A DNA stretch of 64,000 nucleotides from positions 1,798,001 to 1,862,000 of the forward strand of contig CAWGVW010000001.1 of assembly GCA_963826145.1 (NCBI GenBank), given 5' to 3'. The notes under the pieces were generated by a model, which had not been told where the DNA came from, ran no database searches, and saw only the letters and a list, made by a program, of their open reading frames with translations. This stretch comes from JBGPLJ01 sp963826145 (GTDB taxonomy: Bacteria > Pseudomonadota > Gammaproteobacteria > Steroidobacterales > Steroidobacteraceae). Shown piece after piece: positions 16,916-25,657 of the stretch (position 1 is the first letter of the stretch; the number at the start of each line of letters is the position of its first letter). A program made the translations under genes and the position numbers.

Positions 16916-18357
16916 GGAATGGCCTCGGTGAGCGCGCGTGCGTCGCGGAGCACCGCGGCGAGATAGGTCGTGAAGCGCGCGCCCATGGCGCCATCGATAA
17001 CCCGGTGATCGTACGAAAGCGCGAGCGGCAACATGAGCCGCGGTACGAAACTGCCATTCTGGTAGACGGGCTTCATCGCAGCGCGGGCAACGCCCAGGAT
17101 CGCGACCTCGGGTGCATTGATGATTGGAGTGAAAGCGGTGCCGCCGATGCCGCCGAGGCTCGACACCGTGAACACCGCGCCCTGCATTTCGGTGGGCGCG
17201 AGCTTGCCATTGCGCGCCTTTTCCGAGAGAGCGCCGAGCTCGCGTGCGATCTCGTAGATGTCCTTGCGGTTTGCGTCGCGGATCACGGGGACGACGAGCC
17301 CGTTCGGCGTATCGGCTGCGAAGCCAAGATGAACGTACTTCTTGTAGATGAGGTTCTGGCCGGAGGCGTCGAGCGAGCTTGCGAACAGCGGAAATTCCGC
17401 GATCGCGCGCACGCAGGCCTTCAGCACGAATGCGAGCGGCGTGAGCTTGATGCCCTCCTGCACGGCCTTGCCCTTCAGCTGGTTACGCAGTGCCTCGAGG
17501 TCGGTGATGTCCGCCTCGTCGAACTGCGTTACGTGCGGGACATTGACCCAGCTCGCGGCGAGCCGCGGGCCGGAGATCCTCTGGATCCGGCCGAGCGGCT
17601 TCACTTCGATCGGACCGAACTTGCCGAAGTCGACGGTTGGAACCTTCGGCAGCGCGGAAACGGGCGCCGCCGCCGCGGCGCGTTCGCCTGTCATCACGCC
17701 CTTGACGAATGCCTTGACGTCCTCGTGCGTGACGCGGCCCTTGACGCCACTGCCCTTCACGCGGCCAAGATCGACGCCGAGTTCACGCGCAAACAAACGC
17801 ACCGACGGACTCGCGTGGGACTTCGCAAAACCGACCTCATCGAGCACGGCCGGTGCCGCCGTGCTGGGTGGCAGCACGTGGGTTTCGGTGAAAGCCGAGG
17901 CCGCGGCAGGCGCAGGTACGGGCGTCGCAGGCGGCGCAGACACCATGGCCGCAGACGGTGCGGGTGCGGGCGGCGCGGGTGCGGGCGGCGCGGGTGCGGG
18001 CGGCGCGGCTTGCGCAGTGGAATCAGCGAACGGTTTGCGCAGCGCCGGCTGGCGCACGGTCGGTTCGCTACCTGTTTCCACCGTCGCGGGCGGCGCGGCC
18101 GGCGTGGCCACGCGCTCCGCCGCGACAATGTCGGCGATCGGCGCGCCTTGCGACACCTTGTCGCCCTTGCGCAGCCGCAGCGCGACTACGGTTCCCGCCG
18201 CCGTCGACGGCACATCCATCGTCGCCTTTTCGGTTTCGAGCGTGATGAGCGGCGTCTCGAGGGCGATGACGTCGCCGACCTTCACCAGCACGTCGACCAC
18301 CGGGACATTCTTGAAGTCGCCGATGTCGGGTACGACGATGACTATGGGTTCGGGCAC
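16912..18357 (-). CDS. aceF: pyruvate dehydrogenase E2, dihydrolipoyl acetyltransferase
   Basis: Core subunit of the pyruvate dehydrogenase complex, moving acetyl groups from E1 to CoA on a lipoyl arm. One lipoyl domain (residues 1-80, Lys44 in TLETEKATMDVP) is followed by a long Pro/Ala linker. A peripheral-subunit-binding domain follows, around ASPSVRLFARELGVDLGRVKG, then the catalytic acyltransferase domain with ALSYDHRVIDGAMG near the C-terminus. At 481 residues it is a single-lipoyl E2, shorter than the three-lipoyl E. coli protein. The linker includes three copies of APAPP encoded by a perfect 15-bp tandem repeat. It lies between aceE (16 bp) and lpdA (4-bp overlap). Confidence 0.95.
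   Translation of the reverse strand: MPEPIVIVVPDIGDFKNVPVVDVLVKVGDVIALETPLITLETEKATMDVPSTAAGTVVALRLRKGDKVSQGAPIADIVAAERVATPAAPPATVETGSEPTVRQPALRKPFADSTAQAAPPAPAPPAPAPPAPAPSAAMVSAPPATPVPAPAAASAFTETHVLPPSTAAPAVLDEVGFAKSHASPSVRLFARELGVDLGRVKGSGVKGRVTHEDVKAFVKGVMTGERAAAAAPVSALPKVPTVDFGKFGPIEVKPLGRIQRISGPRLAASWVNVPHVTQFDEADITDLEALRNQLKGKAVQEGIKLTPLAFVLKACVRAIAEFPLFASSLDASGQNLIYKKYVHLGFAADTPNGLVVPVIRDANRKDIYEIARELGALSEKARNGKLAPTEMQGAVFTVSSLGGIGGTAFTPIINAPEVAILGVARAAMKPVYQNGSFVPRLMLPLALSYDHRVIDGAMGARFTTYLAAVLRDARALTEAIP
17961..18005. repeat. 15-bp tandem repeat, three perfect copies
   Basis: The unit CGGGTGCGGGCGGCG is repeated exactly three times inside aceF. It encodes part of the flexible Pro/Ala linker after the lipoyl domain. 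Copy number could vary without a frameshift, because the unit is five codons. Confidence 0.9.
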
Positions 18358-18373
18358 GCGGCAATCCGTCGCT

Positions 18374-21037
18374 TCAGACGGTCAACGGATTCGGTTTCTG
18401 CGGATCGAGGCCGAAGTCCGCAATGGCCTTCGCAACGGTCGCCGCATCGATCTTGCCGTCGTCCGCGAGCGCCTTGAGCGCCGCGACCACGACGTACTGC
18501 CGGTCGACCTCGAAGAACCGGCGCAGCGCCGCCCGCGAATCGCTGCGGCCGTAGCCGTCCGTGCCGAGCACGACATAGCGGCCCGGCACCCACTGCCGAA
18601 TCTGGTCGGGGACCGTCTTCATGTAGTCGGTGGCCGCAATGAAGGGACCTGAACGCTCGCCGAAACACTGGTCGACGTAGGTCTGCCGCGCCGGGGATTT
18701 CGGATGCATCATTTTCCAGCGCTCGACATCGAGCGCATTACGCCTGAGTTCGCTGAAGCTCGTGACCGAAAAGACGTCCGCCGGCACGCTGTAGTCCTTT
18801 TCGAGGATCTCCGCTGCTGCGAGTACTTCGCGCAGGATCGTTCCCGATCCCAAGAGCGTGACACGCACCTTGCCACGCCCGCCGATCTGCAGGAGGTACA
18901 TCCCGGAGAGGATTCCCTGCTCGACGCCCGTCGGCATCGCGGGCTGCACGTAGTTTTCGTTCATGCAGGTGATGTAATAGAAGACGCCTTCCTGCCGGAC
19001 GTACATCCGCTCGAGGCCCGCGTGCACGATGACCGCGAGCTCGTACGCGAAGGTGGGGTCGTAGGCGATGCAGTTCGGCACGGTGGTCGCGACGAGCTGG
19101 CTGTGCCCGTCCTGGTGCTGCAGGCCTTCGCCCGCGAGCGTCGTGCGGCCCGCCGTTCCACCGATGAGAAATCCGCGCGCCTGGCTGTCGCCCGCCGCCC
19201 AGATGAAGTCGCCGACGCGCTGGAAGCCGAACATCGAGTAATAGATGTAGAACGGCACCATGTTGACGTTGTGATTCGCATACGCGGTGCCTGCCGCGAG
19301 CCAGGAACAGAGCGACCCGGCTTCGTTGATGCCTTCCTCGAGGATCTGGCCCTTCTTGTCCTCACGGTAGTACATCAACTGGTCCGCATCCTGCGGCGTG
19401 TAGAGCTGTCCGACCGCCGAGTAGATGCCGACCTGGCGGAACATGCCCTCCATCCCGAAGGTACGCGCTTCGTCCGGCACGATCGGCACGATATAGGGGC
19501 CGATGCTCTTGTCCTTGATGAGCACGGAGAGGATTCGCACCAGCGCCATCGTCGTCGAGATCTCGCGATCGCCGCTACCGTCGAGCAAAGCCTGCAGCGA
19601 CTGCAGCGCCGGCACGACGAGCGGCTGCGCAGCATCGCTGCGCGCGGGCAAGTAGCCGCCAAAGTTCGCCCGCTGCTCCTGCAGATAAAGCATTTCCTGG
19701 CTATCGGCGGCGGGCTTGCGAAACAGCAGGCCCTTCATGTCCTCGTCGCTGATCGGAATGTTGAAGCGGTCGCGAAACGCGGTGAGCGCCTCCTCGTCGA
19801 CCTTCTTCTGCTGGTGGGTGATGTTCTGGCCTTCACCGGCCTTGCCAAGCCCGAAGCCCTTCACGGTCTTCGCGAGGATTACGGTTGGTCCACCCTTGTG
19901 CGCGACCGCCGCAGCGTAAGCGGCGTAAACCTTCTTCGGATCGTGCCCGCCGCGATTGAGCCGCCAGATCTCCTCGTCCGACATGTTGGCGACCATCGCC
20001 TTGAGTTCAGGGTACTTCCCGAAGAAATTCTCGCGCGTGTACGCGCCGCCCTTCTGCTTGAAGTTCTGGTACTCGCCGTCGACGCACTCCTCCATCACCC
20101 GGCGCAGAAGCCCCTTGGTGTCTTTTGCGAGGAGCGGATCCCAGCGTGAGCCCCAGAGGACCTTGATGACGTTCCAGCCGGCCCCGAGGAATGCCGCTTC
20201 GAGTTCCTGGATGATCTTGCCGTTGCCGCGCACCGGTCCGTCGAGCCGCTGCAGGTTGCAGTTGATGACGAAGATGAGATTGTCGAGGTGCTCGCGCACG
20301 GGCATTGTGATGGCGCCCATCGACTCCGGCTCATCCATCTCGCCATCGCCGAGAAACGCCCAGATCTTGCGATCGGAGGCCTTGATGATCCCGCGGTTTT
20401 CCAGGTAGCGCGTGAAACGCGCCTGGAAGATTGCTGCCATTGGCCCGAGGCCCATCGAAACAGTCGGGAACTGCCAGAACTCCGGCATCAGCCAGGGATG
20501 CGGATACGAGGACAGGCCGTCGCCGCCGACTTCCTGGCGGAAATGGCGGAGTTGCGAGTCGCTCAGGCGACCCTCGAGATACGCGCGCGCGTAGATGCCG
20601 GGCGAGGAATGGCCCTGCATGTAAATCAGGTCGCCCGGATGCTTGTCCGAAGGCGCCCGCCAGAAGTGGTTGAATCCGACCTCGTAGAGCGTCGCCGATG
20701 ACGCATAGGTCGAGATATGGCCGCCATACTCCGAGCTCTGCCGATTCGCCTGCACCACCATCGCGAGCGCGTTCCAGCGGATATAGGCTTCGAGCCGGCG
20801 CTCGAGCGCACGATTGCCGGGATATTCCGGTTCCTGGCCCGGCGCGATCGTGTTGACGTAGGCCGTATTCGGCCGGAAAGGCAGGTAGGTGCCCGACCGG
20901 CGCGTCTGATCGATCAGCCGCTCGAGCAGGTAATGCGCACGCTCGGGGCCGTGCATCTTGAGCACGGAATTGATCGACTCGATCCACTCCTGGGTCTCGA
21001 GCGGATCGACGTCGTCTAGCTTCTGGATATCGGCCAT
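18374..21037 (-). CDS. aceE: pyruvate dehydrogenase E1 component (homodimeric)
   Basis: Thiamine-diphosphate enzyme that decarboxylates pyruvate and transfers the acetyl unit to lipoyl-E2. The 887-residue length and sequence blocks match the homodimeric AceE of gammaproteobacteria. Examples are HSSPGIYARAYLEGRL, FLGDGEMDEPES (ThDP/Mg binding) and NCNLQRLDGPVRGNGKIIQE; GEGLQHQDGHS follows in the pyrimidine domain. The open frame runs upstream to 21361 through unrelated sequence; the ATG at 21037 (MADIQKLDDVDPLETQEW) is the family start. It heads the aceE-aceF-lpdA-acyl-CoA ligase unit and is divergent from the M17 aminopeptidase gene across 62 bp. No PdhR-like regulator is nearby. Confidence 0.96.
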   Translation of the reverse strand: MADIQKLDDVDPLETQEWIESINSVLKMHGPERAHYLLERLIDQTRRSGTYLPFRPNTAYVNTIAPGQEPEYPGNRALERRLEAYIRWNALAMVVQANRQSSEYGGHISTYASSATLYEVGFNHFWRAPSDKHPGDLIYMQGHSSPGIYARAYLEGRLSDSQLRHFRQEVGGDGLSSYPHPWLMPEFWQFPTVSMGLGPMAAIFQARFTRYLENRGIIKASDRKIWAFLGDGEMDEPESMGAITMPVREHLDNLIFVINCNLQRLDGPVRGNGKIIQELEAAFLGAGWNVIKVLWGSRWDPLLAKDTKGLLRRVMEECVDGEYQNFKQKGGAYTRENFFGKYPELKAMVANMSDEEIWRLNRGGHDPKKVYAAYAAAVAHKGGPTVILAKTVKGFGLGKAGEGQNITHQQKKVDEEALTAFRDRFNIPISDEDMKGLLFRKPAADSQEMLYLQEQRANFGGYLPARSDAAQPLVVPALQSLQALLDGSGDREISTTMALVRILSVLIKDKSIGPYIVPIVPDEARTFGMEGMFRQVGIYSAVGQLYTPQDADQLMYYREDKKGQILEEGINEAGSLCSWLAAGTAYANHNVNMVPFYIYYSMFGFQRVGDFIWAAGDSQARGFLIGGTAGRTTLAGEGLQHQDGHSQLVATTVPNCIAYDPTFAYELAVIVHAGLERMYVRQEGVFYYITCMNENYVQPAMPTGVEQGILSGMYLLQIGGRGKVRVTLLGSGTILREVLAAAEILEKDYSVPADVFSVTSFSELRRNALDVERWKMMHPKSPARQTYVDQCFGERSGPFIAATDYMKTVPDQIRQWVPGRYVVLGTDGYGRSDSRAALRRFFEVDRQYVVVAALKALADDGKIDAATVAKAIADFGLDPQKPNPLTV

Positions 21038-21099
21038 GCGGGTATAAACAGGGAGTTGCGCCTGTATGATCGGGGTTTCAAATTTTTGGGTCAAGCAAC

Positions 21100-22617
21100 A
21101 TGGCCGCGTCGCGATTCGCACTTGATCTGCCCGTTGCGCCACCGTTTCGAACGGTGAGCGTTGGCAAGGCGCTGACTGCCAGCGATGTCGCGAGGCTCGA
21201 CGCGATTGTCGTGCTTGGTTCAAGGGGCCAGCGCGCGCAATGGCCGGCACTGCCGTTCGCCCGCGAGCTGCGCCGCTCGCTCGCGCGCCGCCGGCTGGAG
21301 CCGCACGGCGTGCGGTCCGTGCGACTGCCGGGTCGCACGTCAACGCTTTGCGTCTACGCAAGCGTCAGGACCGACGCCAGCATGTTCGAGCGCCTGCAAA
21401 TCGCCGGACGCATCGCCCGCGCGCTCGACGAAGCAGCGCCCGGCCGTATCGGGCTCGTGACCCTCGAGAAGGACGAGACGGCCGCCGAGCACAATGTGGA
21501 AGCCGCTGTCGCAGCGCTCCTTGCGCGTGCTTACCGACTGCCGAAATTCAAGTCGCGTGGCGATGCGCCGGCGGGGCGCGTCGAACTGCGCGTATTCGGC
21601 CGGCATCGACTCGACCTCGACCGCCTGAGGGCGGAGGCCCACGGCAACGGCGTCGCCCGGTGGCTGACCGCGTTGCCCGCGAACGTGCTGACGCCCGCCA
21701 GCTACCGACAGGGCGTTGCGAGACTTGCGCGGCAGCACGGGTGGCGCATGCGGTTTCTTGGCCGGGCGGCGCTGCTGCGCCTCGGCGCAGGTGCATTTCT
21801 CGCGGTCACGCAAGCGCACGATGCGCAAGGTGGCATCGTTCACCTGCGATACCGTCCGAAGCGGTCGCGCCGCGCGCCCGTCGTCGCCCTCGTCGGCAAG
21901 GGCGTTTGCTTCGACACGGGCGGCATCAACCTGAAACCGCACCGTTCGATGCTCGACATGCACACCGACATGGGCGGCAGCGCCGTCGCCCTCGCAGTGC
22001 TGGAAGCGCTCACCACACTGAAATTTCCGTTCGGTGTCGATGCCTGGCTCGCGCTTGCCGAAAACCAGATCGGGCCGAAGGCCTACAAGCCCCAGGACGT
22101 CGTGCGGGCGGCGAATGGGACGACAATCCAGGTGATTCACTCGGACGCCGAAGGCCGCATGCTGCTCGCGGATACGCTCGCACTCGCCTCACGCGAGCGC
22201 CCGAAGATGATCGTCGACTTCGCGACGCTCACGGGCGCCTGCGTCACCGCCCTGAGCGAACGCTACGCAGGAGTATTCACGAACCGCCCGGAGCTCAGGG
22301 CGAAGCTTGAAGGTGCGGGGGTTGCGAGCGGCGAGCGCGTCTGGGCGTTTCCGATGGACGAGGATTTCGATTCGGACCTCGAAAGCCGAGTCGCCGACGT
22401 GCTGCAGTGTGCGGTCGATGCCCGGGCCGACCACATCCTCGCCGCCCGCTTTCTCAAGCGCTTCGTGCCGGACGAGATTGCCTGGGCGCATGTCGATCTT
22501 GCACCGAGCGAACGCAAAGGCGGCCTCGGACACATCACGACCGATATAACGGGTTTCGGCGTGCGCTTCGCGTTGAACCTGCTGCTCGACAGCGGGGTTC
22601 TAGCCGGGCTTCGCTAG
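21100..22617 (+). CDS. M17 family (leucyl) aminopeptidase
   Basis: Cytosolic di-metal aminopeptidase of 505 residues. The N-terminal domain is divergent. The catalytic C-terminal domain shows the metal and substrate blocks GKGVCFDTGGINLKP, MHTDMGGSA and HSDAEGRMLLADTL, where the family consensus is NTDAEGRL; the Asp and Glu ligands are kept. It is monocistronic or leads into pyrC, which starts 31 bp downstream. It is not the canonical PepA, because the NTD signature is HSD and the N-terminal domain is atypical. Peptide turnover is the likely role. Confidence 0.85.
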   Translation: MAASRFALDLPVAPPFRTVSVGKALTASDVARLDAIVVLGSRGQRAQWPALPFARELRRSLARRRLEPHGVRSVRLPGRTSTLCVYASVRTDASMFERLQIAGRIARALDEAAPGRIGLVTLEKDETAAEHNVEAAVAALLARAYRLPKFKSRGDAPAGRVELRVFGRHRLDLDRLRAEAHGNGVARWLTALPANVLTPASYRQGVARLARQHGWRMRFLGRAALLRLGAGAFLAVTQAHDAQGGIVHLRYRPKRSRRAPVVALVGKGVCFDTGGINLKPHRSMLDMHTDMGGSAVALAVLEALTTLKFPFGVDAWLALAENQIGPKAYKPQDVVRAANGTTIQVIHSDAEGRMLLADTLALASRERPKMIVDFATLTGACVTALSERYAGVFTNRPELRAKLEGAGVASGERVWAFPMDEDFDSDLESRVADVLQCAVDARADHILAARFLKRFVPDEIAWAHVDLAPSERKGGLGHITTDITGFGVRFALNLLLDSGVLAGLR

Positions 22618-22648
22618 CTCTCGACCGGCATCCGGTACACTGGTGCGC

Positions 22649-23707
22649 ATGGCCGATACGCTCACCTTGCGCCGTCCCGACGACTGGCATCTGCATCTGC
22701 GCGACGGCGCCGAGCTGCGCGCGGTGCTGCGCTACACGACAGATCGCTTTGCACGTGCCATCGTCATGCCGAACCTGACGCCGCCCGTGACGACCGTCGC
22801 GCAGGCGGCGGCGTACCGGCAGCGCATCCTCGACGCGCTCCCGCCCGGTGCGAAGTTCGAGCCGCTCATGACGCTCTATCTCACCGACGCGACGCCTGCG
22901 CACGAGATCGAGGCGGCCCGCGCAAGCGGCATCATTTGCGGGGTGAAGCTCTATCCGGCCGGCGCGACGACACATTCCGAAGCGGGTGTCACCCGCATCG
23001 AAAACTGTTACGCAGCGCTCGAAAGCCTGCAGCAGGGCGGCTTGCCCTTGCTGGTGCACGGCGAGGTCACGGACCCTGCGGTCGACGTCTTCGATCGAGA
23101 GGCGCGTTTCATTGACGCGGTGCTCGTGCCGCTGACACAGCACTTCCCGCGGCTCAGAATCGTGTTCGAGCATGTCACGACCCGCGCCGCCGTTGACTTC
23201 GTGCGCACCGCCCCTGAGGGCATCGCGGCAACGGTCACGCCGCAACACCTGATCGAGAATCGCAACGCAATTTTCCGTGGTGGACTTCGCCCGCACTACT
23301 TCTGCCTGCCGGTGCTCAAGCGCGAATCGGACCGCCAGGCGCTCGTCGCGGCGGTGACCAGCGGGAATCCGAAATTCTTTCTGGGGACCGACAGCGCGCC
23401 GCACGCACGTCACGCGAAGGAATCGGCCTGCGGCTGCGCGGGCATGTTCACTGCACACGCCGCAATTGAGCTCTATGCGGAAGTTTTTGACGCGGCCGGC
23501 GAATTGAAGCGCCTCGAGGGTTTTGCGAGCGAGTTCGGCGCCAGGTTCTATGGCCGGCCGAAGAACGAAGGCCAGATCACGCTCGAGCGCCGCAGCTGGC
23601 AGGCACCGGAGCGTATCGAGTTCGGATCGAGCGAACTCGTGCCCTATCGCGCGGGACAGGCGATCGCCTGGAGCCTCGCGGGCGCGTCGGTGAAGAACCG
23701 TGGATGA
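22649..23707 (+). CDS. pyrC: dihydroorotase
   Basis: Zinc enzyme cyclising carbamoyl aspartate to dihydroorotate in pyrimidine synthesis. The 352-residue protein is of the E. coli PyrC class. It has metal ligands H14 and H16 in DDWHLHLRDG, the lysine to be carboxylated at K100 in GVKLYPAGATTHS, later His ligands in LLVHGEV and VFEHVTT, and the catalytic Asp in FFLGTDSAPH. A GTG at 22643 is in frame, but the ATG at 22649 aligns with the family start. The last 8 bases overlap rnt. Confidence 0.96.
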   Translation: MADTLTLRRPDDWHLHLRDGAELRAVLRYTTDRFARAIVMPNLTPPVTTVAQAAAYRQRILDALPPGAKFEPLMTLYLTDATPAHEIEAARASGIICGVKLYPAGATTHSEAGVTRIENCYAALESLQQGGLPLLVHGEVTDPAVDVFDREARFIDAVLVPLTQHFPRLRIVFEHVTTRAAVDFVRTAPEGIAATVTPQHLIENRNAIFRGGLRPHYFCLPVLKRESDRQALVAAVTSGNPKFFLGTDSAPHARHAKESACGCAGMFTAHAAIELYAEVFDAAGELKRLEGFASEFGARFYGRPKNEGQITLERRSWQAPERIEFGSSELVPYRAGQAIAWSLAGASVKNRG

Positions 23708-24413
23708 CGCCGCAGCAGCGGGAATGGCCCGGCGTTTCCGTGGATTCCTCCCGGTCGTTGTCGACGTGGAAACGGGCGGCTTCAACCCCGCGACCGATGC
23801 CCTGCTCGAAATCGCCGCCGTGCTGATCGAAATGTCACCCGCCGGCGAAATCAAGCGCGGAGAGACCTATCGCTTTCACGTCACGCCGTTCGAGGGCTCG
23901 AACATCGAACCGGCCGCGCTCGCCGTGAACGGCATCGACCCGGATCATCCGCTGCGGCCGGCGATCGATGAACGCGATGCCCTGCAGCGGATATTCCGGG
24001 AAGTCCGCCGTGCTGTTCGCGATGCCGGCTGCACGCGCGCGGTGCTCGTCGGGCACAACGCGTTCTTCGACTTGAACTTCCTGAATGCCGCGGTCGCCCG
24101 CGCGGACGTCAAGCGCAATCCCTTTCACCCGTTCTCGAGTTTCGACACAGCGACGCTCGCTGGCGTCGCCTACGGGCAGACGGTGCTCGCGAGGGCCGTA
24201 CAGTGCGCGGGGCTTGAGTGGGATCCGGCAAGCGCGCATTCGGCGGCGTATGACGCCGAGCGCACCGCCGACCTCTTCTGCCGGATCTGCAATGAATTCC
24301 GCCCGCTCTATGAGCGCGCGCTCAGCGCCGGCCTTGTCGATGCGCCCTCAGGCAGTGCCGAAGTCGAAGTCGCAGGCAATTCAGGCCGCGACAGCGCCAG
24401 CTTCGGCGAGTAG
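23700..24413 (+). CDS. rnt: ribonuclease T
   Basis: DEDD-family 3'-5' exoribonuclease that trims tRNA and other stable RNA ends. Exo I VDVETGG holds D22 and E24. Exo II is VGHNAFFDLNFLN, and Exo III HSAAYDAERTA gives the last His/Asp pair. FHPFSSFDTATLAGVAYGQ is typical of RNase T. The GTG at 23700 places the RFRGF-LPVV block at the same distance from the N-terminus as in E. coli; an internal ATG at 23724 is less likely. It overlaps pyrC by 8 bp and the convergent grxD by 33 bp. Confidence 0.95.
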   Translation: MDDAAAAGMARRFRGFLPVVVDVETGGFNPATDALLEIAAVLIEMSPAGEIKRGETYRFHVTPFEGSNIEPAALAVNGIDPDHPLRPAIDERDALQRIFREVRRAVRDAGCTRAVLVGHNAFFDLNFLNAAVARADVKRNPFHPFSSFDTATLAGVAYGQTVLARAVQCAGLEWDPASAHSAAYDAERTADLFCRICNEFRPLYERALSAGLVDAPSGSAEVEVAGNSGRDSASFGE

Positions 24414-24704
24414 CTTCTTCAATTCGCCGCTGCGGAACATTTCAAGCGTGATGTCGCTGCCGCCGACGAGCTCTCCGCCGACATAGAGCTGCGGGTAAGT
24501 GGGCCACTTCGAAAGCGCCTTCAGCGCCTCGCGCAGTTCGGGGTCCTCGAGGATATTGACGGTATTGAAGGCCGCGCCGCACTTACGCAGCGCCGCGACC
24601 GCCTGCGCTGAAAATCCACACTGTGGGAAATCCGGTGTGCCCTTCATGAAAAGCACAACGGGCGCACTTGCCAGTTCCTGTTTGATTCTCTCAGCGACAT
24701 CCAC
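24381..24704 (-). CDS. grxD: monothiol glutaredoxin, Grx4 family
   Basis: A 107-residue CGFS glutaredoxin that carries or transfers 2Fe-2S clusters with glutathione. Key residues are VVLFMKGTPDFPQCGFS (Cys29), then WPTYPQLYVGGELVGGSDI for glutathione binding. The frame is open to 24743, but the start is taken as GTG at 24704. There it is preceded by a perfect GGAGG (24714-24718 on the complementary strand) at nine bases, and the product has family length. It overlaps rnt at the 3' ends. Confidence 0.95.
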   Translation of the reverse strand: MDVAERIKQELASAPVVLFMKGTPDFPQCGFSAQAVAALRKCGAAFNTVNILEDPELREALKALSKWPTYPQLYVGGELVGGSDITLEMFRSGELKKLLAEAGAVAA

Positions 24705-24753
24705 GGGTCTATACCTCCAGATCGGGCGCAGGATTGTACACAAGGCACGCGAA

Positions 24754-24939
24754 TCAGGCGTCGGGGCGCTTCGCGGCAGCGCGGCGGCGTGCGGCGGACT
24801 CGAGCACTACCCGCTTCTGCTCTGCCGTCAACGACAGCCAGGCAGCGATCTCGGTGATACTCCGATAGCAGCCGGTGCACACCTCGTCGGTGCCGAGCGT
24901 GCAGACGCGGGTACAGGGGGACTCAGGGCTTACCGTCAT
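24754..24939 (-). CDS. DUF1289 family small cysteine protein
   Basis: A 61-residue protein with four cysteines at positions 9, 13, 21 and 24 (CTRVC then CTGC). It continues with YRSITEIAAWLSLTAEQKRVVL, the DUF1289 pattern. It probably binds zinc or an iron-sulfur cluster; its function is unknown. The frame continues upstream to 25149, but only the part from the ATG at 24939 resembles the family. It lies upstream of grxD on the same strand with 49 bp between them, so a shared transcript is plausible. Confidence 0.85.
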   Translation of the reverse strand: MTVSPESPCTRVCTLGTDEVCTGCYRSITEIAAWLSLTAEQKRVVLESAARRRAAAKRPDA

Positions 24940-25054
24940 GCTAGGTGCTTGATGAGCATGGGATTCTAACCTATTCTCGCGGTCGGCCCTGAACGTTGGG
25001 GCAGAAGAAGAACACGCAAGACGCAAGAGGTAGTTGCCATGATTCTTTTCACCA

Positions 25055-25651
25055 ATGTGCGCGCTGCTGATCGCGACGGCCTTCGTGCTGGCCATCGCCA
25101 TCGCCATCGTCCTGACGCAGGTCGTGCTCGGCGGCTCGATCGCCTTCAATCACGCGATTGCCGCCCGCTGGCTGCATATTCTCTCCGGAGTGATGTGGAT
25201 CGGCCTCCTCTACTATTTCAACGTCGTGCAGACGCCGGGCATGGCGGAAGCCGGAGCTGACAAGGGCGGTCCGGGCGGCGCCGGCATCAATAAGTACATC
25301 GCACCGCGGGCGCTCTGGTGGTTTCGCTGGGCGGCGGTGCTAACGTGGCTGACGGGTGCCTACTACCTCGAAACGGGCGCTGGCTTCGACCGCGGGCTCG
25401 TCAATGCCTTCACCTTCCGTCCGGGTTACGAAGTGATCGGCGTCGGAGCCTGGCTCGGCACCATCATGCTGTTCAATGTGTGGGTCCTGATCTGGCCGAA
25501 CCAGAAGAAGATCCTCGGCATCAAGCCGGCCACGGATGAAGAGAAAGCCAAGGCGCGCAAGGTTGCGCTCTATGCCTCGCGCGCCAATTTCATATTGTCG
25601 GTGCCGATGATCATGTGTATGGCCGGCCGGGCGCACGGGTTACCGTTCTGA
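25055..25651 (+). CDS. PuuD-like (urate hydroxylase N-terminal-like) membrane protein
   Basis: A roughly 198-residue membrane protein with about four hydrophobic segments. Recognisable blocks are ARWLHILSGVMWIGLLYYFNVVQTPGM, RALWWFRWAAVLTW, then AWLGTIMLFNVWVLIWPNQKKILG. These resemble the membrane domain of PuuD-type urate hydroxylases and small stand-alone relatives of unknown function. Two starts compete: the in-frame ATG at 25055, and an ATG at 25039 one frame away with a good AAGAGG upstream whose product begins MILFTNVRA. The latter would need a one-base shift. No cytochrome c domain is present, so urate oxidation is not asserted. nadC follows in the same frame. Confidence 0.65.
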   Translation: MCALLIATAFVLAIAIAIVLTQVVLGGSIAFNHAIAARWLHILSGVMWIGLLYYFNVVQTPGMAEAGADKGGPGGAGINKYIAPRALWWFRWAAVLTWLTGAYYLETGAGFDRGLVNAFTFRPGYEVIGVGAWLGTIMLFNVWVLIWPNQKKILGIKPATDEEKAKARKVALYASRANFILSVPMIMCMAGRAHGLPF

Positions 25652-25657
25652 ACGGAA

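Noticed and set aside
21038..21361. 108-codon upstream extension of aceE
   Set aside because: Overlaps the divergent aminopeptidase gene and has no similarity to AceE.
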